Positions 22,038 to 31,665 of a stretch of 44,067 nt of DNA are shown here, piece after piece. The notes beneath the pieces are model-generated. The model was not told where the DNA came from, did not search any database, and saw only the letters and a program-made list of their open reading frames with translations. How positions within the stretch are numbered: position 1 is the first letter of the stretch; the number at the start of each line of letters is the position of its first letter. The translations under genes and the position numbers were made by a program. Source of the stretch: Tumebacillus flagellatus (GTDB taxonomy: Bacteria; Bacillota; Bacilli; Tumebacillales; Tumebacillaceae); the NCBI RefSeq assembly GCF_000714935.1, contig NZ_JMIR01000039.1, positions 1-44,067 of the forward strand. Direction: 5' to 3'.

Positions 22038-23747
22038 GTGGACCAACCGAAGAGCCAACAGGTAAGCACCGGACGAAACAACGTGATCCCGTTTCAGGTG
22101 GATGCCACGTTCTATTTTGAACGGGCCGTTCATTACTTGGATCGACATGACCTCAAAAACGCACTGAAGAACTTTCGCAAGGCCTCGGAGTTGGAGCCGG
22201 ATAACCCGGTCAACCACTGCAATCTCGCGGGTATTCTCTCCGAGTTGGGCGAATTTGAACAGTCCAACCAAATCCTCTTGAAGATCCTCAGCGACATCGA
22301 CCCGGACATGGTCGAATGTTTCTTCTATATGGCAAACAACTACGCCAACTTGGGCCAGTATGACCTCGCGGAAGAGTATGCGGCACGCTACCTCGATGCC
22401 GAGCCGCAGGGGGAATTTGCATCGGACGCCGAAGAGATGCTTCAAATTCTCGTCCAAGAGTTCGGCGGCGGCAAAGTCCTGCACGAGCGCGCCGAACGCA
22501 AAGAAGCGGAACAGCGCGACCACGACACCGCCCGCCAACTGCTGGAGGAAGGCAAGTTCATGGAGGCGTCGGAATATTTGGAGCAGGCGATCGCCGAGCA
22601 TCCGGATAACACCGCGCCGCGCAACAATTTGTCGCTTGCGTACTACTATTTAGGCGAGTTGGAGAAAGCGATCGACGTCGCCATCGAAGTGTTGGAACTC
22701 GACCAGAGCAACGTGCACGCGCTGTGCAACCTCGCCGTGTTCTACCAACATCTCGGCAAGAAAGAAGCGCTGCAAGACATCTTGGAATGCCTGCGCAAAC
22801 TCTACCCGCTGTACTTCGACCATACGTACAAACTGGCGACGACGATGGGGATTCTCGGCGAACACTCCGCGGCGTACCGCCTGTTCCGCCAGCTCTTGCG
22901 CTGGAGCGACCGCCAAGATCCGCAGTTGTTGCACTGCGTGGCGGCGGCGGCGGCGAATCTGGGCTTCTATCAAAAAGCAGAACGGATCTGGGAAGAGATC
23001 AAAAACCTCGACGAAGACCCCAAGGTCGCCGATTTCTTCCTCGCCCGCGTCCATGACGCCGAGCGCACCGGCCGTCTGGCACAACCGATTTCCTATCAAT
23101 ACCACATTCCGTTCCAAGAGCAGTTCAAGCAGATGAAAGTGCAACTGCAAAGCGGGCAACTCGGCGCGTGGCACACCGATCCGATGGTGCGCTCTTCGCT
23201 GTTCTGGGCGTTGCGCCACGGAGACGGTGAGACGAAACGCCAAGTTATCCAAGCGTTTGCGTTGATTGCGGATAAGGAAGTCGAGCACGCCCTGCGCGAG
23301 TTCGTCAAAAACCCCGCCGAGAGCGACCAATTGAAGCGGCACGCGCTCTATGTGTTGCGCCACATGGGCGCGGAGGGACCGTTCCACGTGCATCTGGAGC
23401 AGGAAGAACACCTCTGGCGCGTGCAATCGATGCCGCAGGATGATTTGCTGACCTTGCGTCCGGAGTGGCAGGAAGTGCTCGACACTGCCGTCTCGCAGAT
23501 GAGTTCCGTCTACGGCGACGAAGCGTGCCTGCTCGCCCGCGACGTCTGGACGCAATTTCTGCACCGGACGTTCACGGCGCCGCCGCGCATCGGCAAGACG
23601 CAGGCGTGGTCGGCCGCACTGGAGTACACCGTGCTGCGCCGGCAGGGAATCAAAGCGACATACACCGAAGTGGCGGCGCGCTACGGCGTGACGGCAGGCT
23701 CGGTCTCGAAGATTTCCCGTATGTTGGCAGAGCCGACAGATTTGTAG
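22038..23747 (+). CDS. TPR repeat protein with C-terminal helix-turn-helix (YvcD-like position)
   Basis: The start is GTG 22038, eight bases after AGGAGG. The 569-residue protein carries tetratricopeptide repeats in its first half: ATFYFERAVHYLDRHDLKNALKNFRKASELEPDNPVNHCNLAGIL (about 15-60), another pair near 95-125, and ASEYLEQAIAEHPDNTAPRNNLSLAYYYLGELEKAIDVAIEVLELD (about 180-230). The middle is helical. The end (about 525-569, VLRRQGIKATYTEVAARYGVTAGSVSKISRML) looks like a helix-turn-helix. It probably works as a scaffold, with possible nucleic-acid binding. A TPR gene directly upstream of trxB matches the B. subtilis yvcD-trxB order, but I cannot confirm orthology. Confidence 0.8.
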   Translation: MDQPKSQQVSTGRNNVIPFQVDATFYFERAVHYLDRHDLKNALKNFRKASELEPDNPVNHCNLAGILSELGEFEQSNQILLKILSDIDPDMVECFFYMANNYANLGQYDLAEEYAARYLDAEPQGEFASDAEEMLQILVQEFGGGKVLHERAERKEAEQRDHDTARQLLEEGKFMEASEYLEQAIAEHPDNTAPRNNLSLAYYYLGELEKAIDVAIEVLELDQSNVHALCNLAVFYQHLGKKEALQDILECLRKLYPLYFDHTYKLATTMGILGEHSAAYRLFRQLLRWSDRQDPQLLHCVAAAAANLGFYQKAERIWEEIKNLDEDPKVADFFLARVHDAERTGRLAQPISYQYHIPFQEQFKQMKVQLQSGQLGAWHTDPMVRSSLFWALRHGDGETKRQVIQAFALIADKEVEHALREFVKNPAESDQLKRHALYVLRHMGAEGPFHVHLEQEEHLWRVQSMPQDDLLTLRPEWQEVLDTAVSQMSSVYGDEACLLARDVWTQFLHRTFTAPPRIGKTQAWSAALEYTVLRRQGIKATYTEVAARYGVTAGSVSKISRMLAEPTDL

Positions 23748-23786
23748 CAATCGTCACATCACGTAAAATTGAATCCCGTTATACTG

Positions 23787-23822
23787 AAAGGGCGAGAGAG
23801 AGTATCTCTTCGCCCTTTTTTC
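23787..23822 (+). terminator. Intrinsic terminator after the TPR gene
   Basis: AAGGGCGA-GAGA / TCTCT-TCGCCCTT with a small bulge, followed by six T. A TATACT just before it is probably chance. Confidence 0.8.
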
Positions 23823-23873
23823 TCATACTACAAACCATAGGATTTCGGTTTTATATAGGAGGTCTCATATCAA

Positions 23874-24818
23874 ATGAGCGAACAACAACTGTATGACGTG
23901 CTGATCGTCGGCGGCGGTCCGGCGGGGATGACGGCAGGATTATACGCAGGTCGCGCCAACTTGAAAGTGGCGATGATCGAGCGCGGCATGCCGGGCGGCC
24001 AAGCTTCGACCACGCACTTGATCGAAAACTTTCCGGGCGTGGAGTCGATCGACGGCCCGAGCCTTGCGATGATCATGCACAAGCAAGCGACCGACTTCGG
24101 TTGCGAAATGATCACAGCAGAAGTCGAGCGCATCGAAAACATCGAAGGCAAGATGAAGAAAGTCATCACATCGCGCGGCGAGTATCTCACCAAAACCATC
24201 GTGCTCACGCCGGGCGCGGAACCGAAGAAACTGGGCGTTCCGGGCGAGGACGAACTGCGCGGGCGCGGCGTGTCGTACTGCGCCACCTGCGACGGCGCGT
24301 TCTTCCGCGGCAAGGAACTGGTCGTCATCGGCGGCGGCGACTCTGCTGTAGAGGAAGGCATCTACCTGACCCGCCACGCGTCGAAAGTCACGATCATCCA
24401 CCGCCGCGACCAACTGCGAGCGCAGAAGATCCTGCAAGACCGCGCGTTCGCCAACGAGAAGATCTCCTTCATCTGGGACACCGTCGTCGAAGAGATCGCC
24501 GGTGAGAACAAAGTGGAGAAAGTGCTTATGAAGAACGTGAAAACGGGCGAGACTTCGGAATATCCGTGTGACGGCGTGTTCATCTACGTCGGCATGAAGC
24601 CGAACACCGATTTCTTGACCGGAGCGGAAAACTTGCTCGACGAGTCCGGCTACATCCCGACCAATGCCAAGATGGCGACCAAGATTCCGGGCGTCTTCGC
24701 GGCGGGCGACGTGCGCGACACCGTGTTGCGTCAAGTGGTCACGGCGACGGGGGACGGCGCGATTGCGGCGTTCTATGCGGGTCACTATGTAGAAATGTGG
24801 ACGGAGGATGGCGAGTGA
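23874..24818 (+). CDS. trxB: Thioredoxin reductase
   Basis: This is an NADPH-dependent flavoprotein that reduces thioredoxin. The 314-residue protein has the FAD-binding GGGPAGMTAG (13-22), the redox-active CATC (136-139), the NADPH-binding VIGGGDSAVEEG (about 151-162) and the second FAD motif FAAGDVRDTVLRQVVTATGDGAIAA near the end. The low-molecular-weight bacterial type is certain, and the pair of cysteines is standard with no selenocysteine. ATG 23874 lies behind AGGAGG. The stop overlaps the GTG start of selB (GTGA), implying coupled translation. Confidence 0.97.
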   Translation: MSEQQLYDVLIVGGGPAGMTAGLYAGRANLKVAMIERGMPGGQASTTHLIENFPGVESIDGPSLAMIMHKQATDFGCEMITAEVERIENIEGKMKKVITSRGEYLTKTIVLTPGAEPKKLGVPGEDELRGRGVSYCATCDGAFFRGKELVVIGGGDSAVEEGIYLTRHASKVTIIHRRDQLRAQKILQDRAFANEKISFIWDTVVEEIAGENKVEKVLMKNVKTGETSEYPCDGVFIYVGMKPNTDFLTGAENLLDESGYIPTNAKMATKIPGVFAAGDVRDTVLRQVVTATGDGAIAAFYAGHYVEMWTEDGE

Positions 24819-26707
24819 CGGAGGATTTCATCATTCTGGGCACAGCGGGACACATCGATCACGGCAAAACGTCGTTGGTCAAAGCGCTGACCGGAATTGA
24901 CACCGACATTCATAAGGAAGAAAAGGAACGGGGCATCACGATCGACATTGGGTTTGCCCCCTTCACTCTCCCCGACGGCAAAAGCCTCGGGGTGATTGAC
25001 GTTCCGGGGCACGAGCGGTTTATCCGCAACATGCTGGCCGGCGCGGGCGGCATCGATTTGATCATGCTGGTTATCGATGCGGGCGAAGGCATCATGCCGC
25101 AGACGGTGGAGCATCTGCACATCTTGGAGATGCTTCACGTCCAGAAGGGCATCATCGTGCTGACGAAAGCGGACACCGTGGAGCGCGACTGGCTGGACAT
25201 GGTGCAGGAAGAAGTTCGCGAGGGCTTGGCGGACACGTTTCTCGCCGGTGCACCGATGCGGGCGGTTTCGGCGTACACCGGCGAGGGGATTGCCGAGCTG
25301 CGCGATTTGATCGGGCAATTGGCTTCGGAAGTGAAGCCGCGCGAAGTCACGGCGCCGCTGCGGGTGCCGGTGGATCGCGTGTTTTCCGTGCCGGGATTCG
25401 GGACGGTCGTCACGGGAACCGTATTTGCCGGAAGCCTGGAGACGGGCGAAGTCGTGGAAGTGCTGCCGCAGGGCTTGCCCGCCCGCGTGCGCACGATTCA
25501 AGTGCACGGCCAAACGGTCGAGCGCGCCCAAGCCGGCCAGCGGGCGGCGCTCAATCTCGCCGGCGTGGAGCGCTCCGACCTCGAACGGGGGATGGTCGTC
25601 GCCAAACCGGGCGTGTATCGGGCGACGCGCTTGCTCGACGTCCGGTTGCACCTGCTTGCCGATTCGCCGAGAAATTTGGCCCATTCGACGCGGATCCGTT
25701 TTTACATCGGGGCGAGTGAAGTGTTGGGTCGGGTTTCGATTTTGGAGCGCGACGAGTTGCTGCCGGGCGAAGACGCGCTGGTGCAAATCGCACTGGAAAG
25801 TCCGGTCGTCTGTGCGCCGCAAGACCGCTTCATCGTACGCTCGTATTCGCCGATGCTGACGATCGGCGGCGGGACGGTGATCGACCCGGCTCCGATACGG
25901 GAGCACCGCCGCCGTCGAGAGTACGTGCTGGAAGACCTCTTGCTGCGCGAACAGGGCGGGCCGGAGCAGTTGATACTGCAAACGCTGAACGATGAGCCGG
26001 GGATCGGCATGCGCGAGTTGGCGGCGAAAGTCAACTTGACGGAAGACGCTCTGCAGAAGTGCTTGGAGCAGATGATTCCAAACGGTGACGTCGTCCCGAT
26101 TGCGGGCGGCTATGTCGCGGGAGATTGGTCGATGCGCGTGTTCGACGAGATCGAAGAGCGGATGCGGGCGCACTTTGCCAAGGAGAAGTACCACTTCACC
26201 GTGCCGAAAGCGCAGGTGCTGTCCCAACTTGGAATGAAGCCGAAGCTGTTGGACGCGCTGCTCGGCTCCGGCGCGGGGCTTGCCAGGTTTGAAGTGCACC
26301 GCGACAAGCTGGGCATTCGCGGGTACGAAGTGCCGTTCACGATCCGCGACCGCGAGCTGTTGCAGAACATCGAAACCCTCTACCGCGATGGGCGTTTTCA
26401 ACCGCCGTCCGTCGAGGACGTGCGCACGCAAACCAAAGCGTTGGAAAAAACGCTCCTCGGCCTCCTGCACTACCTGAAAGAGCGCGGGACGCTCATCGAA
26501 GTGAGCGCGGGCGTGTATCTGCACAGCGAGTTTCTGGAGCTTGCGAAGTCGATTTTGCGCGAGAAGTTTAACGAGACAGGCGCGTACTCCGTCGCCGACT
26601 TCCGCGACTGGGTCGGCACGTCGCGCAAGTTTGCCGTGCTGATCTTGGAGTACCTCGACGAAATCAAATTCAGCAAGCGCGTGGAAGACAAGCGCATGAT
26701 CGTATAA
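24815..26707 (+). CDS. selB: Selenocysteine-specific elongation factor SelB
   Basis: SelB is a GTPase that brings Sec-tRNA to UGA codons followed by a SECIS hairpin. The GTP-binding domain is complete: [32 protein letters not shown] and [13 protein letters not shown]-Tu-like beta domains follow, and the C-terminal third consists of winged-helix domains for SECIS binding (for example [13 protein letters not shown] and [31 protein letters not shown]). IDIGFA in the GTPase and the tandem winged helices distinguish it from EF-Tu. The start is GTG 24815 behind GGAGG, overlapping trxB, giving 630 residues; the ATG at 24797 lies in trxB. No selA, selD, tRNA-Sec or selenoprotein gene was seen in the window. 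Confidence 0.93.
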   Translation: MTEDFIILGTAGHIDHGKTSLVKALTGIDTDIHKEEKERGITIDIGFAPFTLPDGKSLGVIDVPGHERFIRNMLAGAGGIDLIMLVIDAGEGIMPQTVEHLHILEMLHVQKGIIVLTKADTVERDWLDMVQEEVREGLADTFLAGAPMRAVSAYTGEGIAELRDLIGQLASEVKPREVTAPLRVPVDRVFSVPGFGTVVTGTVFAGSLETGEVVEVLPQGLPARVRTIQVHGQTVERAQAGQRAALNLAGVERSDLERGMVVAKPGVYRATRLLDVRLHLLADSPRNLAHSTRIRFYIGASEVLGRVSILERDELLPGEDALVQIALESPVVCAPQDRFIVRSYSPMLTIGGGTVIDPAPIREHRRRREYVLEDLLLREQGGPEQLILQTLNDEPGIGMRELAAKVNLTEDALQKCLEQMIPNGDVVPIAGGYVAGDWSMRVFDEIEERMRAHFAKEKYHFTVPKAQVLSQLGMKPKLLDALLGSGAGLARFEVHRDKLGIRGYEVPFTIRDRELLQNIETLYRDGRFQPPSVEDVRTQTKALEKTLLGLLHYLKERGTLIEVSAGVYLHSEFLELAKSILREKFNETGAYSVADFRDWVGTSRKFAVLILEYLDEIKFSKRVEDKRMIV

Positions 26708-26740
26708 AAAAGGCACTCTCGCGAAAGAGAGTGCCTTTTT
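26706..26740. terminator. Bidirectional intrinsic terminator
   Basis: AAAAAAGGCACTCTC / GAGAGTGCCTTTTT with a short loop, shared by selB and the convergent HxlR-type gene. Confidence 0.88.
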
Positions 26741-26760
26741 CCTGTAGGTTTCACGTTTCG

Positions 26761-27099
26761 TTAGGTGGTCGGGTTGTGGTCCACCCATTTATCAGCCCAG
26801 TGTTGGACTTCGTTCATGATCGGCTCGAGCGCGCGGCCTTTGTCGGTCAATTCGTATTCGATGCGCACCGGAGTCTCCGGGAACACACGACGAATCAGAA
26901 TGCCCGCAGCCTCCAGTTCCTTGAAGCGTTCTGCGAGCATGCGGTCGCTCATGCCGGGGATGAGGTCGGAGATCTCCTTGAACCGAGACGGCCCCTCCAT
27001 CAACGCCCGAATGATCAATCCATTCCAACGCTTCCCGAGCAGGTTGAACGCCGTCTCAAACTTCGGGCACAGCGTGTGATCGTGTTCCATGCTCATCAT
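26761..27099 (-). CDS. HxlR family redox-sensing regulator (YodB/CatR-like)
   Basis: This is a winged-helix HxlR-family DNA-binding protein. The sequence HTLCPKFETAFNLLGKRWNGLIIRALMEGPSRFKEISDLIPGMSDRMLAERFKELE closely resembles B. subtilis YodB, which senses quinones and diamide through an N-terminal cysteine. Only this one cysteine is present, as in CatR, rather than the three of YodB. Of three close in-frame ATGs the third (27090, MEHDHTLC) has the best spacing to AGGAG. It is divergent from the pirin-azoreductase pair, and the promoter of that pair contains a palindrome. YodB controls azoreductase and nitroreductase genes in B. subtilis, so regulation of the neighbouring genes is likely. 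Confidence 0.9.
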   Translation of the reverse strand: MMSMEHDHTLCPKFETAFNLLGKRWNGLIIRALMEGPSRFKEISDLIPGMSDRMLAERFKELEAAGILIRRVFPETPVRIEYELTDKGRALEPIMNEVQHWADKWVDHNPTT

Positions 27100-27127
27100 C
27101 TCCTACCCCTAGTGTAACACAACACCC

Positions 27128-27157
27128 TTGACAAAAGGTAGAGGTATCCTCTATGAT
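27128..27157 (+). promoter_or_regulatory. Promoter of the pirin-azoreductase unit with palindromic operator
   Basis: TTGACA (27128-27133) and TATGAT (27152-27157) are 18 bases apart. The inverted repeat TAGAGG-TAT-CCTCTA (27139-27153) fills the spacer and touches the -10. It lies between two divergent genes, one encoding an HxlR regulator, and is the best candidate site for that protein. Confidence 0.65.
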
Positions 27158-27250
27158 ACTCACATAAAGTTCGAAACTTACTTTTCGTTAGTGAAAATCA
27201 ACGTGTTGCTTGGACACAAAAACGGACATGATAGACAAGGGGTGACACAG

Positions 27251-27952
27251 ATGATCCAAATCATTCGATCCAACGAGCGCTATACGGCCGAGCACGGCTG
27301 GCTGACGTCTCGATTTAGCTTTTCTTTCGCGGAGTACTATGATCCGCAAAACGTGCGGTTTGGCGTTCTTCGCGTGTTCAACGACGACACCGTGCAGGCG
27401 GGCGAAGGATTTGGCCGTCATCCGCACGCCGACATGGAGATCATGACGTATGTGATCGAAGGCGCGTTGGAACACCAAGACAGCATGGGCAACATCGGCG
27501 TGCTCCGTCCGGGCGAAGTACAACGGATGACCGCCGGTACCGGCGTGTACCATTCGGAGTACAACCATTCGCAGACAGAGCCGGTGCACTTCCTGCAACT
27601 GTGGTTTTTGCCGAACCGCCAAGGCTTGACCCCTTCGTGGGAACAGAAGGAATTTACGAAAGAACAGCAGCAGAACACGCTCTTGCCGGTCGTCTCCGGT
27701 CGCGCAGCGGAAGGCGCGTTGCACATGAATCAAGACGTGACGGTCTACCTTTCTAACTTAGAGAAAGGTCAGATCTTAAAGTACGCTGCAGAAGACCCGA
27801 ACCGGCTCTTTTATGCGTTTGTCATTCGCGGTGCGCTCGATCTGAACGGCGAGCTGCTGCAAGCGGGCGATGCAGCGAGAATCTCCGACGTGCAACACCT
27901 CACCCTCGGCAGTCCCGACGGGGTTGAATTCATGTTGATCGACCTCGTCTAA
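27251..27952 (+). CDS. Pirin family protein (YhaK-type quercetinase-like bicupin)
   Basis: The start is ATG 27251 behind AAGGGGTGA, giving 233 residues; an upstream in-frame ATG at 27128 lies in the promoter and is rejected. The protein is a small pirin of two cupin domains. Metal ligands sit in GEGFGRHPHADMEIMTYVIEGALEHQDSMG (about 53-82) with the later histidine in GTGVYHSEYNH, followed by the pirin signature FLQLWFLP. Family members act as quercetin dioxygenases or redox-responsive proteins, and pirin genes are often induced by quinone stress. It lies 43 bases upstream of azoR on the same strand, so the two probably share one transcript. Confidence 0.9.
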   Translation: MIQIIRSNERYTAEHGWLTSRFSFSFAEYYDPQNVRFGVLRVFNDDTVQAGEGFGRHPHADMEIMTYVIEGALEHQDSMGNIGVLRPGEVQRMTAGTGVYHSEYNHSQTEPVHFLQLWFLPNRQGLTPSWEQKEFTKEQQQNTLLPVVSGRAAEGALHMNQDVTVYLSNLEKGQILKYAAEDPNRLFYAFVIRGALDLNGELLQAGDAARISDVQHLTLGSPDGVEFMLIDLV

Positions 27953-27995
27953 TTATTACACTTGAATTTCTCCAACAGGAAAGGATGAATCTCCA

Positions 27996-28628
27996 ATGGC
28001 AAAAGTTCTCTACATCACCGCCAACCCGAACCCGGTTGCGCATTCCTTCGGTCTGACTGCAGGTCAAGCGTTTGTCGACACCTATCGTGAAGCAAACCCG
28101 AACGACGAAGTCGTCCACCTCGACCTGTACAAACTGAACATCCCGGCGATCGACGAAGAAGTCATGGGCGGCTGGGGCAAACTGCGCTCCGGCGCGGACT
28201 TCTCCACCCTCTCCGCAGGCGAGCAAGCGAAAGTTTCCCGTCTGAACGAACTCGTCGACGAGTTTGTCGGCGCTGACAAGTACGTGTTCGTCACCCCGTT
28301 CTGGAACTTCTCGTTCCCGCCGGTGTTCAAAGCGTACATCGACTCCATCTGCGTGGCAGGCAAAACCTTCAAGTACACCGAACAAGGCCCGATCGGCCTC
28401 CTGTCCGGCAAGAAAGCTCTGCACATCCAAGCTTCCGGCGGCGTGTACTCCGAAGGCCCGGGCCGCGACCTCGACTTCGGCAACCGCTATTTGGCTACCA
28501 TCGCCGGCTTCCTCGGCTTCTCCTTGGAATCCATGTTCGTAGAAGGCCAAGCGGCTCAACCGGACAAAGCGGAAGAAATCAAAGCGAAGGGCGTCGAGCA
28601 AGCAAAAGCGCTCGCGAAAAACTTCTAA
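27996..28628 (+). CDS. azoR: FMN-dependent NADH-azoreductase
   Basis: This is a flavodoxin-like quinone/azo reductase of 210 residues that reduces quinones and azo dyes by two electrons with NADH and FMN. Motifs: [20 protein letters not shown] (FMN phosphate loop), [58 protein letters not shown], typical of AzoR. It follows the pirin gene, and the divergent regulator is of the YodB type that controls azoreductase genes in B. subtilis. This supports a quinone-detoxification role. AAGGATGAATCTCC precedes the ATG. Confidence 0.95.
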   Translation: MAKVLYITANPNPVAHSFGLTAGQAFVDTYREANPNDEVVHLDLYKLNIPAIDEEVMGGWGKLRSGADFSTLSAGEQAKVSRLNELVDEFVGADKYVFVTPFWNFSFPPVFKAYIDSICVAGKTFKYTEQGPIGLLSGKKALHIQASGGVYSEGPGRDLDFGNRYLATIAGFLGFSLESMFVEGQAAQPDKAEEIKAKGVEQAKALAKNF

Positions 28629-28645
28629 ACCCTGTTGCCAGGCAC

Positions 28646-28690
28646 AAAAAAGGACCCGGAGCGCGCGGTTGCGTGAGCCGGGCTTTTTTT
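28646..28690 (+). terminator. Intrinsic terminator after azoR
   Basis: A GC-rich hairpin with outer pairs CCCGG/CCGGG and inner GCGCG/CGTG-type pairing, followed by seven T. It ends the pirin-azoR transcript. Confidence 0.75.
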
Positions 28691-28813
28691 GTGACGAATT
28701 ATGAACAATTGTCACGGTTTGTTAACTGGGTTGTAACATCTGTGAAATAATCCTGCGCTATAGTGTAGATATCACATTGACCCCCCTTTACAATGTATAG
28801 AACGTGTTTAGAC

Positions 28814-28853
28814 GGCGAGGATACTCTTGAAAAGAGTTCCTCGCCCCTTTTTT
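28814..28853 (+). terminator. Second terminator-like hairpin in the azoR-NUDIX gap
   Basis: GGCGAGGA-ACTCTT / AAGAGT-CCTCGCC around a GAAA loop, then a six-base T-run. It sits 44 bases before the NUDIX gene and about 120 bases after the azoR terminator. It may end a short RNA or act as an attenuator for the NUDIX gene. Confidence 0.6.
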
Positions 28854-28896
28854 ATTTCAAGAAGCGGTGTTATTCTGAAAAATAGGTGATTAGAAG

Positions 28897-29361
28897 ATGC
28901 AAGCAGTGGTTCATTGCGTACTCGAAGATAAAATGAAAAACCAAGTGCTGATGCTGCAGAAGCCGCGCCGCGGATGGTGGGTGGTGCCCGGCGGCAAAGT
29001 GGAGGTCGGGGAATCGCTCCAAGCGGCTGTGATCCGCGAAGTCGGCGAAGAAACCGGACTGACGGTGCAAGACCCGCAGCTGCGCGGCGTGTTCACGATC
29101 CTCGTCGAAGAGGAAGGCGTTGTCGTCAAGCACTGGATGCTGTTCACGTTTGCCGCCACGTCTTACACGGGCGAACTGGTAAGCGAATGCGAGGAAGGAA
29201 TTTTGGAATGGGTGGGTCTGGACGAATGGCTGCAACGGCCGATGGCAGCGGGAGATCGGGAGTTTTTGCCCAAGATTCTCGACGGCGGCTTGGTGACCGG
29301 CACGTTCCGCTACACCCCGGAGTATGAACTGATCGAGTGGCGTCCCGACTCCGGGAAGTAA
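28897..29361 (+). CDS. yvcI: NUDIX hydrolase (YvcI-like)
   Basis: This is a Nudix pyrophosphohydrolase, probably acting on nucleoside diphosphate derivatives such as oxidised nucleotides. The Nudix box is complete: GGKVEVGESLQAAVIREVGEETGLTV (about 32-57). The segment LMLQKPRRGWWVVPGGKVEVG and the end YTPEYELIEWRPDS match B. subtilis YvcI as I remember it, and it stands in the same order between trxB and rapZ. The start is ATG 28897 with a weak ribosome site. The substrate is not defined. Confidence 0.85.
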   Translation: MQAVVHCVLEDKMKNQVLMLQKPRRGWWVVPGGKVEVGESLQAAVIREVGEETGLTVQDPQLRGVFTILVEEEGVVVKHWMLFTFAATSYTGELVSECEEGILEWVGLDEWLQRPMAAGDREFLPKILDGGLVTGTFRYTPEYELIEWRPDSGK

Positions 29362-29503
29362 CTGTCGAACTCGATGTTTATTAAGTGAGCTTTTTTAGAA
29401 TTGCGAAAAATTTAAGCTGGTAAGCGTGCAGGAAATGGAATCGCTTGTAGAGAAGTAATGGGAGTTTACATTTATTCTCTATGGCTGGAGGGGGTGGAGA
29501 GCT

Positions 29504-31552
29504 ATGACTACTAAGAAACGCTTCCGAACTGCCCTGAAGAAGTCGGGAATCTTATCGCTGCTGGATCGCTTCTATGAAGGAATCGACAGTCGATTCAAGA
29601 TGCGTCTCAGTCAAAAACTTGGACTCATCATCTTCGTCACGTTTTGTGGGATCGTCTTGGTGGGGGCCACGTCGATTGTCCAATTGTCGCGCCTGAACAG
29701 CGATATGGAGAAAGCTTTGACGGAGAACCTGGCCGCGATGAGTTTGGCCGAAGACATGAAGGTGCAGCTTTCGCAGTACGACCGCTTGATTGTGAACTAC
29801 ATCCGCACAGACACGAACGACGGACGCAAGGTCTTGCAAACCTCCTTGGAAAAACTCAATCTCCAGATGAAACAAAACATGGAGTCGTACGAGAAGATTG
29901 CGACCACGGACGATGATCAGAAGAAAGTCGCCGAGCTCAAGAAAAACTGGCAAGCCTACTCCGATGCGCAAAACAAAGTCATCGAGCAGTCGCTCAACAG
30001 CCCGGTTGTCGCGTTTCAGCTGTGGGAAGGGAACCTCTCCGCTTCTTACAAGAAACTGACCTCGACGCTTGACGACATCAACAACAAAAACGTTCAAGTC
30101 ATTCAAAACTCCAAAAGCGTCCTGCATTCCACGTATGTTTCTTCGTGGGTGATCACGCTGATCGTCATCGCCGTGATCGCGTTGCTCGCAGGCGCCCTCG
30201 GTCTCGCCACCAACCGGTACTTCCTCAAGCGTATCAACCGTTTGGTCGAAGTCAACAAAGTGTTGGCAGACGGCGACTTGCGCGTCGACCCGAACATTCG
30301 CGCGCATGACGAGCTGGGGCAACTGGCGACTTCGACTTCGGCGGTCATCGCGAACTTGCGCGTGATCATCGGCCAAGTCGGCGAAGCGTCGTACCAAGTC
30401 GCGGCCGCTTCGCAGCGCATGGCGGTTTCGGCGGAAGAGTCGAACCGCGCCGGACAATCGGTAGCCGTGACCGTGCAAGAGGTGGCGGAAGGCACGTCCC
30501 GCCAAGTCGAACGTTCCCAAGACAGCGCCAACCTGATGAACGAGTTGGCTCATGCGGTCGGCGAGATCACGACGACGATGGATATGATCGTCGGCATGGC
30601 GGAAGAGACGTCGCAAGTCGCCTCGATCGGACGCGAAGTGCTGGAGACGACGTCGGAGCAAATCGACGGCATCCGCGACGCCAACACCGACACGGTGGAA
30701 GCGTTTGAAGAGATGTACCGTCAGCTCGGCCGCATCATCGAGATCGTCAACGTGATCACGGAGATCGCCGCGCAGACCAACTTGCTGGCGCTGAACGCCG
30801 CGATTGAAGCGGCGCGCGCGGGCGAACACGGACGCGGGTTTGCGATCGTCGCCGGCGAAGTCAAACTGCTCGCCGACCAATCGTCGAAAGCAGCGAACGA
30901 AGTTCGCGAAATCGTCAGCGATTCCCAAGCGGGCATGGAGACGATGAAAGCGGCGCTCGCCGGAACGAACAAGCGCGTCGGCGAAGGCGTGCGCGCGATG
31001 AACGAGACCAACCGCAGTTTTGAAGTCATCTTGGCTTCGATTGAAGAGATGCAGGAGCAGGTCAAATCGGTCGCGTCGACGACCGACGCCATTGCGAAAT
31101 CCACGCAGCAAGTGCTCGGCAACATCGAGGACGTCGCCGCGATCACCGAAGAGGCGGCGGCGAGCGTCGAAGAAGTTTCGGCAGCCACCCAAGAGCAATT
31201 GGCGGGCATGCAGGAAATTTCCTCGGCAGCGCTGGTGCTGGCCGGTCTTGCCGAACAGCTTGACCATTCGGTGCGCCGCTTCAAAATGGAAGAAGCGCTC
31301 TACGGCAACACGTCGTTCTTCGACACGACGGAGGCGGCGGATGCCGCTGAGGACAGCGACCAGCCGGCGGAATTGGCGATCGCTTCCGCCGCCGCGTTGG
31401 CAGACCTCGAAGGTCTCTTCATCGAGACGGTGGAGGAAGTCGCCGACGAGATGGAGGAAGACGACCAAGCGGAAAGCGCAGCAACCGAAAGCGCCGACGC
31501 TGATGAAACAGACACCTCCGAACGAGCGAAAGCGGTTGACGAAGACGAATAA
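29504..31552 (+). CDS. Methyl-accepting chemotaxis protein
   Basis: A chemoreceptor of 682 residues. Transmembrane segments lie at about 40-58 and 213-235, enclosing an extracytoplasmic four-helix-bundle sensor of about 150 residues. A HAMP domain follows (about 236-290), then a long coiled-coil signalling domain with the highly conserved tip [48 protein letters not shown] (about 422-470). The sensor shows no recognisable ligand site. After about residue 605 the tail is very acidic and Ala-rich (for example [20 protein letters not shown]) for about 75 residues, which is unusual. It sits between yvcI and rapZ, where B. subtilis has no such gene, so it is an insertion in an otherwise conserved block. 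GGAGGGGGTGGAGAG precedes the ATG. Confidence 0.95.
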   Translation: MTTKKRFRTALKKSGILSLLDRFYEGIDSRFKMRLSQKLGLIIFVTFCGIVLVGATSIVQLSRLNSDMEKALTENLAAMSLAEDMKVQLSQYDRLIVNYIRTDTNDGRKVLQTSLEKLNLQMKQNMESYEKIATTDDDQKKVAELKKNWQAYSDAQNKVIEQSLNSPVVAFQLWEGNLSASYKKLTSTLDDINNKNVQVIQNSKSVLHSTYVSSWVITLIVIAVIALLAGALGLATNRYFLKRINRLVEVNKVLADGDLRVDPNIRAHDELGQLATSTSAVIANLRVIIGQVGEASYQVAAASQRMAVSAEESNRAGQSVAVTVQEVAEGTSRQVERSQDSANLMNELAHAVGEITTTMDMIVGMAEETSQVASIGREVLETTSEQIDGIRDANTDTVEAFEEMYRQLGRIIEIVNVITEIAAQTNLLALNAAIEAARAGEHGRGFAIVAGEVKLLADQSSKAANEVREIVSDSQAGMETMKAALAGTNKRVGEGVRAMNETNRSFEVILASIEEMQEQVKSVASTTDAIAKSTQQVLGNIEDVAAITEEAAASVEEVSAATQEQLAGMQEISSAALVLAGLAEQLDHSVRRFKMEEALYGNTSFFDTTEAADAAEDSDQPAELAIASAAALADLEGLFIETVEEVADEMEEDDQAESAATESADADETDTSERAKAVDEDE

Positions 31553-31565
31553 CGATCATCTGGAG

Positions 31566-31602
31566 AGAGCCTGCACACAAGCGTGTTGCAGGCTCTTTCT
31601 TC
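31566..31602 (+). terminator. Intrinsic terminator after the chemoreceptor gene
   Basis: AGAGCCTGCA / TGCAGGCTCT perfect 10-base stem, followed by TTTCTTCCTTT. It separates the chemoreceptor from rapZ. Confidence 0.82.
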
Positions 31603-31665
31603 CTTTCCTGTAGTGGTTCTGTTACACTAGGAGGTATGGATTCTGAGTGAAGCGGGGTGAACACC

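Noticed and set aside
24785-26788. A 667-residue minus-strand frame opposite selB
   Set aside because: SelB on the plus strand has all GTPase motifs; the opposite frame has no recognisable domain and runs through a terminator.
29552-31468. A 638-residue minus-strand frame opposite the chemoreceptor gene
   Set aside because: It arises from the regular heptad codon pattern of the coiled coil; no motif and no ribosome site.
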